Positions 59,040 to 64,000 of a stretch of DNA of 64,000 nt are shown piece by piece. The DNA lies in contig NZ_CAJFCL010000009.1 of the NCBI RefSeq assembly GCF_904063065.1, positions 62,001 through 126,000 of the forward strand, in the 5' to 3' direction. The notes beneath the pieces were generated by a model, which searched no databases, was not told where the DNA came from, and saw only the letters and a list, made by a program, of their open reading frames with translations. The position numbers and the translations under genes are program-made. Position 1 is the first letter of the stretch. Each line of letters begins with the position of its first letter. Source of the stretch: Pseudomonas paraversuta. Lineage in GTDB: Bacteria > Pseudomonadota > Gammaproteobacteria > Pseudomonadales > Pseudomonadaceae.

Positions 59040-59966
59040 ATGAAACGACTGATCAGCTGTTGCTTGTTGGTACTCAGCCCCTATGTGCTGGCTAGTGAAG
59101 ATCCATCGTGCAAGAACGTACGCATGGGCGTGGTCAACTGGACCGATGTGATCGCCACCAGCGCCATGGCGCAAACCCTGCTCGACGGTCTCGGCTACAA
59201 AACCAAACAGACCAGCGCCTCCCAGCAAATCATCTTCGCCGGGATACGTGACAACCGGCTGGACATGTTTCTGGGCTACTGGAACCCGATCATGAACCAG
59301 AGCATCACCCCCTTTGTCGATGCCAGACAGGTGACGGTGCTGGCCGAGCCCAGCCTTAAAGATGCCAAGGCCATGCTCGCCGTGCCGACCTATATGAGCG
59401 ACAAGGGGCTTAAAAGCTTTGCTGACATTGCCCGATTCGAAAAAGAACTGGGGGGCAAGATTTACGGGATTGAACCGGGCTCCGGTGCCAACACCCAGAT
59501 CAAGGCCATGATCGAGCAAAACCGCTTTGGCCTGGGCAAGTTCCAGCTGGTGGAATCCAGCGAGGCAGGGATGCTTTCGGCCGTGACCCGCGCGGTCAAC
59601 CGCAATGAACCGATTGTGTTCTTTGGCTGGACCCCGCACCCGATGAACATCAACCAGAAAATGACCTACCTGACCGGCAGTGAAGACGCACTGGGCCCGA
59701 ATGAAGGCCTGGCCACGGTTTGGACAGTGACCACGCCGGACTACGCCAGCCGCTGCCCGAACGTCAGCCGCTTGCTGAGCAACCTGACCTTCAGCGCCGA
59801 TGACGAGAGCCGCATGATGCAGCCGTTGCTGGATCACAAAGACGCCCGGGCATCGGCCCGCCAGTGGCTCAGGGACCACCCGCAAGACCAGCAGCGCTGG
59901 CTCGAAGGTGTTACCACAGCGGACGGCAAACCCGCTGCAGGGAACCTGAAACTCAGCGCCAAATAA
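59040..59966 (+). CDS. caiX: Periplasmic carnitine-binding protein
   Basis: A 308-residue solute-binding protein of the ProX/ChoX class. The signal peptide is about 1-19 (CCLLVLSPYVLASE). Aromatic/Gly-rich ligand loops are in GVVNWTDVIATSAMAQ, FLGYWNPIMN, GIEPGSGANTQIKAM and FFGWTPHPMNI. No permease or ATPase lies nearby, so it must dock on a transporter encoded elsewhere (CbcWV in P. aeruginosa). It is the first gene of the carnitine operon. Confidence 0.93.
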   Translation: MKRLISCCLLVLSPYVLASEDPSCKNVRMGVVNWTDVIATSAMAQTLLDGLGYKTKQTSASQQIIFAGIRDNRLDMFLGYWNPIMNQSITPFVDARQVTVLAEPSLKDAKAMLAVPTYMSDKGLKSFADIARFEKELGGKIYGIEPGSGANTQIKAMIEQNRFGLGKFQLVESSEAGMLSAVTRAVNRNEPIVFFGWTPHPMNINQKMTYLTGSEDALGPNEGLATVWTVTTPDYASRCPNVSRLLSNLTFSADDESRMMQPLLDHKDARASARQWLRDHPQDQQRWLEGVTTADGKPAAGNLKLSAK

Positions 59967-60039
59967 TTCAACACCGAGCCCCTCGGCCGCCGCCTGCAAC
60001 GGCAGCGGCGTGGCGCTCTACGCCCAAAGGAAATGCCCC

Positions 60040-60927
60040 ATGAACCACGACGTCATCATCACTTGCGCACTCACCGGTGCCGGCGACACCAGCGCCCGCA
60101 GCCACCTGGTACCGATCACGCCCAAGCAAATTGCCGACGCCGCCGTGGAAGCGGCCAAGGCCGGAGCCACAGTGGTGCATTGCCATGTGCGCGATCCGAA
60201 AACCGGTCAGTTCAGCCGTGATGTGGCGCTGTACCGCGAACTGATGGAGCGCATCCGCGAGGCCGACATCGACATCATCGTCAACCTCACGGCCGGGATG
60301 GGCGGTGACTTGCACATCGGCCCCGGCGAGAACCCGATGGAATTTGGCCCCAATACCGATCTGGTCGGGCCGCTGACCCGTCTGGCACACGTCGAAGCCT
60401 TGCTGCCGGAAATCTGCACCCTGGACTGCGGCACCCTGAACTTCGGTGACGGCGACACCATTTACGTTTCGACCCCGGCGCAGCTGCGGGCGGGGGCCAA
60501 GCGCATTCAGGAGCTGGGAGTCAAAGCCGAACTGGAGATTTTCGACACCGGCCATCTGTGGTTCGCCAAGCAAATGATCAAGGAAGGCCTGCTCGACGAC
60601 CCGCTGTTCCAGCTGTGCCTGGGCATCCCCTGGGGTGCTCCGGCAGACACCACCAGCATGAAAGCCATGGTCGACAATCTGCCCGCCAATGCGGTGTGGG
60701 CCGGGTTCGGCATTGGTCGCATGCAAATGCCCATGGCTGCCCAGGCGGTCTTGCTCGGCGGCAACGTCCGGGTCGGGCTGGAAGACAACCTGTGGCTGGA
60801 TCGCGGGGTACTGGCGAGCAACGGACAGCTGGTGGAGCGTGCCGCAGAAATCCTCAGCCGCCTTGGCGCCAGGGTGCTGACCCCGGCTGAAGGCCGGGTA
60901 AAGATGGGTTTGAGCCAGCGCCACTAA
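60040..60927 (+). CDS. cdhC: 3-dehydrocarnitine cleavage enzyme (BKACE/DUF849 family)
   Basis: A 295-residue beta-keto-acid cleavage enzyme. It has TIM-barrel landmarks ITCALTGAGDTSARSH, VVHCHVRDPKTGQFSRD (Zn-site HxH), LDCGTLNFGD and EIFDTGHLWFA. In the carnitine route it combines 3-dehydrocarnitine with acetyl-CoA to give betainyl-CoA and acetoacetate. The start MNHDVIITCA at 60040 is clear; the 10-residue extension is not. It follows caiX by 73 bp. Confidence 0.92.
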   Translation: MNHDVIITCALTGAGDTSARSHLVPITPKQIADAAVEAAKAGATVVHCHVRDPKTGQFSRDVALYRELMERIREADIDIIVNLTAGMGGDLHIGPGENPMEFGPNTDLVGPLTRLAHVEALLPEICTLDCGTLNFGDGDTIYVSTPAQLRAGAKRIQELGVKAELEIFDTGHLWFAKQMIKEGLLDDPLFQLCLGIPWGAPADTTSMKAMVDNLPANAVWAGFGIGRMQMPMAAQAVLLGGNVRVGLEDNLWLDRGVLASNGQLVERAAEILSRLGARVLTPAEGRVKMGLSQRH

Positions 60928-60955
60928 CCCCGCCTCCCCCTGCCCACCTGCCCAC

Positions 60956-61019
60956 CTGTAGGAGCGAGCTTGCCTCGCGAGCTCTTCAGCGAAACAGCGA
61001 AAAGCTCGCTCCTACAGGT
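60956..61019. repeat. REPIN between cdhC and cdhA
   Basis: TAGGAGCGAGCTTGCCTCGCGAG and its inverted copy AAGCTCGCTCCTACAG with an 18-nt loop inside the carnitine operon. Confidence 0.85.
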
Positions 61020-61049
61020 TTAAGACCGAATTTTGATCAGGAATCGCCC

Positions 61050-62015
61050 ATGACCTTTATCACTAACATCAAAACCTTCGCCGCCCTTGGCAGCGGTGTC
61101 ATTGGCAGCGGCTGGGTCGCCCGCGCACTGGCCCACGGCCTCGACGTGGTGGCCTGGGACCCTGCCCCCGGCGCCGAAGCCGCCCTGCGCAAGCGCGTGG
61201 CCAAGGCCTGGCCGGCGCTGGAAAAAAGCGGCCTCGGCAAAGGCGCGTCCCAGGACCGCCTGCGCTTTGTCAGCACCATTGAAGAATGTGTACGCGACGC
61301 CGATTTCATTCAGGAAAGCGCACCCGAGCGACTCGATCTCAAACTCGAGCTGCACAGCAAAATCAGCGCTGCCGCCAAACCCGATGCACTGATCGGCTCC
61401 AGCACCTCGGGCCTGCTGCCCAGCGAGTTCTACGAGACATCCACCCATCCCGAGCGCTGCATCGTCGGCCACCCTTTCAACCCGGTGTACTTGCTGCCGC
61501 TGGTGGAAGTGGTGGGCGGACAAAAAACTGCACCGCAAGCCATTGCGGCTGCGATCGAGGTCTATAAATCCCTGGGCATGCGCCCCTTGCATGTGCGCAA
61601 GGAAGTACCGGGTTTTATCGCTGACCGCTTGCTCGAAGCCCTGTGGCGCGAGGCGCTGCACCTGGTCAATGACGGGGTGGCAACCACTGGCGAGATCGAC
61701 GATGCCATACGCTTTGGCGCCGGTTTGCGCTGGTCGTTCATGGGCACATTCCTCACCTACACCCTGGCCGGTGGCGATGCGGGCATGCGGCACTTCATGA
61801 ACCAGTTCGGGCCGGCCCTGAAACTGCCGTGGACCTACCTGCCGGCGCCGGAACTCAGCGAAAAACTGATCGACGACGTGGTTGAAGGTACAACTGAACA
61901 ACTGGGCAGCCACAGCATTGCCGCGCTGGAGAGCTATCGTGACGATTGCCTGCTGGCGGTGATGGAAGCGGTGAACGCGACCAAACTCAAACACGGCATT
62001 GCCATCAACGATTGA
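61050..62015 (+). CDS. cdhA: L-carnitine dehydrogenase
   Basis: A 321-residue 3-hydroxyacyl-CoA-dehydrogenase-fold NAD enzyme oxidising carnitine to 3-dehydrocarnitine. The NAD loop GSGVIGSGW is at residues 14-22. Active-site GHPFNPVYLLPLVEVV and the C-terminal domain ADRLLEALWREALHLVNDGVAT (split) and WSFMGTFLTYTLAGG are typical of carnitine 3-dehydrogenase. The cdhA label follows P. aeruginosa PA5386. It is 12 bp ahead of cdhB. Confidence 0.93.
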   Translation: MTFITNIKTFAALGSGVIGSGWVARALAHGLDVVAWDPAPGAEAALRKRVAKAWPALEKSGLGKGASQDRLRFVSTIEECVRDADFIQESAPERLDLKLELHSKISAAAKPDALIGSSTSGLLPSEFYETSTHPERCIVGHPFNPVYLLPLVEVVGGQKTAPQAIAAAIEVYKSLGMRPLHVRKEVPGFIADRLLEALWREALHLVNDGVATTGEIDDAIRFGAGLRWSFMGTFLTYTLAGGDAGMRHFMNQFGPALKLPWTYLPAPELSEKLIDDVVEGTTEQLGSHSIAALESYRDDCLLAVMEAVNATKLKHGIAIND

Positions 62016-62027
62016 GCGAGGTTCTGC

Positions 62028-62510
62028 ATGCCCATCCTCACCACCTACAGCACCCCCGTTCTTGAAGACTGGGTCGATTACAACGGCCATTTGCGGGACG
62101 CGTTTTACCTGCTGATTTTCAGCTATGCCACCGATGGGCTGATGGACCACCTGGGACTCGACAGCCAGAATCGCGAAGCCAGCGGCCATTCGCTGTTCAC
62201 CCTGGAAGTGCACATGAACTACCTGCACGAAGTGAAGCTCGGCGCCCGGGTCGAAGTGCGCACCCAGATCATCGGCCATGATAAAAAGCGCCTGCATCTT
62301 TATCACAGCCTGCACCTGATCGGCGAAGAGCAAACCCTGGCCGGCAATGAGCAAATGCTGCTGCATGTCGACCTTGCAGGCCCGCACTCGGCACCGTTCA
62401 GCGAACATTCACTGGCGTTGTTGCAGGCAATTGAAACCCGCCAGGGAGACCTGCCCAAACCGGCTTATGTGGGCCGGGTGATCGGTTTGCCCGGCACCGC
62501 CAGAGCATGA
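62028..62510 (+). CDS. cdhB: Hot-dog thioesterase (betainyl-CoA thioesterase)
   Basis: A 160-residue hot-dog fold protein (WVDYNGHLRDAFYLLIFSYA catalytic region, HMNYLHEVKLGARVEVRTQI). It is thought to release glycine betaine from betainyl-CoA, joining carnitine to betaine demethylation. Last gene of the carnitine operon, labelled as PA5385. A hairpin follows 4 bases after the stop. Confidence 0.88.
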   Translation: MPILTTYSTPVLEDWVDYNGHLRDAFYLLIFSYATDGLMDHLGLDSQNREASGHSLFTLEVHMNYLHEVKLGARVEVRTQIIGHDKKRLHLYHSLHLIGEEQTLAGNEQMLLHVDLAGPHSAPFSEHSLALLQAIETRQGDLPKPAYVGRVIGLPGTARA

Positions 62511-62514
62511 AAAA

Positions 62515-62546
62515 AGCCCCGGACCTGCCGTGACAGGTTCGGGGCT
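62515..62546. terminator. Terminator after cdhB, best on the minus strand
   Basis: A 13-bp stem AGCCCCGGACCTG / CAGGTTCGGGGCT (one G-T mismatch). The T-run (TTTTTT) lies on the minus strand, so it would efficiently stop leftward transcripts such as gbdR; on the plus strand it lacks a U-tail. Confidence 0.7.
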
Positions 62547-62745
62547 AACTCTGTGTGATGCCGAGAGGGTGACCAAACCATCGACGATGCCGCGAAAGTC
62601 AGTGTGCACAGCCCAGTGCACCGGCACTTAGCCGAAAACGACCTGCGCTTAGGCATCCCGGACATATCGTCAGACCGCCCCTTGCCCCCTTGACCAAGCC
62701 GTACCAGAATCGAGTTCGATCGCGCCTCTGTAGAAGGATAAAAAA

Positions 62746-63003
62746 ATGATGCACGCGGATTTGATTGATGAGCAAGACCTGCTGGGCCAACTGCGCTCAC
62801 TGGGGTTTGAGGTGTCTGGCAGCGCCGAGCAAGCCTGTACGACGGTGGTCTGTGGACTGAATGAAACCAATGCTCGCGCACTCAAGGGCCTGGTAGAAAA
62901 ACTCTACACCGGCAGCGCGACCATTTTGCCGGCGGTGCGCCAGGCCATAGATCAACAGCTGCTGCCGGGGCTGGCGCAATTCAAGCAAAGCAAAATGGCC
63001 TGA
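62746..63003 (+). CDS. Conserved hypothetical small protein
   Basis: An 85-residue acidic, soluble protein starting MMHADLIDEQDLLGQLRSLG and ending QFKQSKMA, with AAGGA ahead of a double ATG. It holds VVCGLNETNARALKGLVEKLY and AVRQAIDQQLLPGLAQF. No family is recognised with confidence. It sits between cdhB and gbdR, on the strand opposite gbdR, and corresponds in position to a P. aeruginosa hypothetical near PA5383. Confidence 0.65.
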   Translation: MMHADLIDEQDLLGQLRSLGFEVSGSAEQACTTVVCGLNETNARALKGLVEKLYTGSATILPAVRQAIDQQLLPGLAQFKQSKMA

Positions 63004-63022
63004 CCCCACCTCTGCCTGCCCC

Positions 63023-63092
63023 CACCTCTGCAGGAGCGAGCTTGCCTCGCGAGCTCTTCGCTGAAATGCTCGCGAGCAAGCTCGCGCCTGCA
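63023..63092. repeat. REPIN between the small gene and gbdR
   Basis: GCAGGAGCGAGCTTGCCTCGCGAGC and inverted GCTCGCGAGCAAGCTCGCGCCTGCAG around an 8-nt loop. Confidence 0.85.
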
Positions 63093-63107
63093 GAAGGCTT
63101 TGCGGCG

Positions 63108-64000
63108 TTACAGTCGTACGCTGGCAAAGGTCGATTCGTTGCGCGCCTGATTCAAGGCAGACATGGGGCCGGCCAGCGGCGTCATCAGCAGTGACTGCGG
63201 AATCGGGATCAGGGTTGTCTGTTGCGCGGTGTTGGAGCCCACTCGCTCATCCCGTGGCGGAATACCGAAATACTCGCGGTAACACTTGGAGAAATGCGGG
63301 GTAGAAACAAAGCCGCACACCGCTGCCACTTCAATGATCGACATGGGTGTCTGCTTGAGTAACTGCCGCGCCCGTACCAGCCTCAGCTTGAGGTAGTAAC
63401 GCGATGGCGAGCAGTGCAAATACTTCTGAAACAGGCGCTCCAGCTGACGTCGCGATACGGTGACATACACCGCCAGCTCATCAAGGTCGATGGGCTCTTC
63501 GAGATTGGCCTCCATCAATGCCACGATTTCCTGCAGCTTGGGCTGGTTGGTGCCAAGCATGTGCTTGAGCGGCACCCGCTGATGGTCCTGTTCGTTGCGA
63601 ATGCGTTCATACACAAACATTTCCGAAATGGCCGCCGACAGCTCACGGCCATGATCGCGGCTGATCAGGTGCAGCATCATGTCCAGCGGTGCGGTACCGC
63701 CCGAACTGGTAAAGCGGCTACGGTCGAGGGTAAACAGGCGGGTACTCATGGCGACCCGCGGAAAGGCTTCCTGCATGGAGGCCAGACATTCCCAGTGCAC
63801 GCTGCAATCAAAGCCGTCCAGCAGACCGGCGTAGGCCAGGGCCCAGCTGCCGGTGCATACGGCGCCCAGACGGCGCGATTGGCGCGCCTGGCTTTGCAAC
63901 CATGAAACGTGCTCGCGGGTAACAGTGCGTTGAATACCGATACCGCCGCAAACAATCACCATGTCCAGTGCAGGGGCCTTGTACATGCTTGCATCGGGGG
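63108..64000 (-). CDS. gbdR: GlxA/AraC-type glycine betaine regulator, 3' part
   Basis: About 296 residues are visible; the frame runs off the window end, so some 70 N-terminal residues are missing (GbdR is about 367 aa). It has a DJ-1/PfpI-like domain (MVIVCGGIGIQRTV, GAVCTGSWALAYAGLLDGF) and a C-terminal AraC pair (DLDELAVYVTVSRRQLERLF and IEVAAVCGFVSTPHFSKCYREYFG, split). By synteny and the GlxA type it is GbdR, which senses betaine and dimethylglycine and activates gbc, dgc, sox and choline phospholipase genes. Confidence 0.9.
   Translation of the reverse strand, partial: PDASMYKAPALDMVIVCGGIGIQRTVTREHVSWLQSQARQSRRLGAVCTGSWALAYAGLLDGFDCSVHWECLASMQEAFPRVAMSTRLFTLDRSRFTSSGGTAPLDMMLHLISRDHGRELSAAISEMFVYERIRNEQDHQRVPLKHMLGTNQPKLQEIVALMEANLEEPIDLDELAVYVTVSRRQLERLFQKYLHCSPSRYYLKLRLVRARQLLKQTPMSIIEVAAVCGFVSTPHFSKCYREYFGIPPRDERVGSNTAQQTTLIPIPQSLLMTPLAGPMSALNQARNESTFASVRL

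Overview
The window is a GC-rich Pseudomonas chromosome segment, most likely from the fluorescens lineage rather than P. aeruginosa. The evidence is family content, gene order close to the P. aeruginosa PA0482-PA0508 and PA5380-PA5421 blocks, many REP/REPIN repeats with the GGAGCGAGCTTGCTCGCGA-type and GGGAGCCGGCTTGCCGGCGA-type cores, and an RsmY-like sRNA with a GacA box. No phage, transposase, CRISPR array, tRNA or rRNA was seen.

Layout. 1-3650: the 3' end of an S9 peptidase, a Pmp3-type membrane peptide, and a class-III aminotransferase divergent from a LysR regulator. 3776-3975: rsmY on the minus strand with a perfect GacA upstream activating sequence. 3992-7932: two large acyl-CoA dehydrogenases (FadE type), the upstream one behind a tandem PsrA-like fatty-acid operator. 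8129-12687: the biotin operon bioB-F-H-C-D (minus strand), whose last four genes overlap. 12777-18477: comF, a ModE-like regulator, a Tat-exported PhoX phosphatase, the stress kinase srkA and rarD. 18601-21668: gcvR and malate synthase G (glcB), with a structured glcB promoter. 21860-25215: a response regulator, a cNMP/CBS/nucleotidyltransferase protein and a DEDDh exonuclease. 25402-30855: an iron-starvation sigma, FecR, TonB-receptor, PepSY-reductase and small-protein system of the fox type. 30886-34754: a retropepsin-like secreted protein, an acyltransferase, a DUF2780 protein, and an ECF sigma/anti-sigma pair.

34798-64000 is a choline, glycine betaine and carnitine catabolic island. Carnitine is captured by CaiX and converted by CdhA, CdhC and CdhB to glycine betaine. 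GbcA/GbcB remove the first methyl group to give dimethylglycine. DgcA/DgcB, with the dedicated EtfA/EtfB pair, give sarcosine. The tetrameric sarcosine oxidase SoxBDAG gives glycine. GlyA, PurU and FdhA handle the one-carbon units and formaldehyde, and LtaA links glycine to threonine metabolism. CdhR and GbdR, both GlxA/AraC-type, are the likely regulators. A repeated TGTCGC-like half-site at 20-21 bp spacing lies upstream of every divergent or leading promoter in the island.

The most unusual signal is a dense cluster of perfect DnaA boxes (TTATCCACA) at 48621-50589. It covers the gbcA-etfB intergenic region and runs into etfB and etfA. Three boxes sit in a conserved 38-nt unit that pairs each box with a degenerate inverted partner. 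It looks like a DnaA-titration or DnaA-reactivation locus that I do not know to be described in Pseudomonas.
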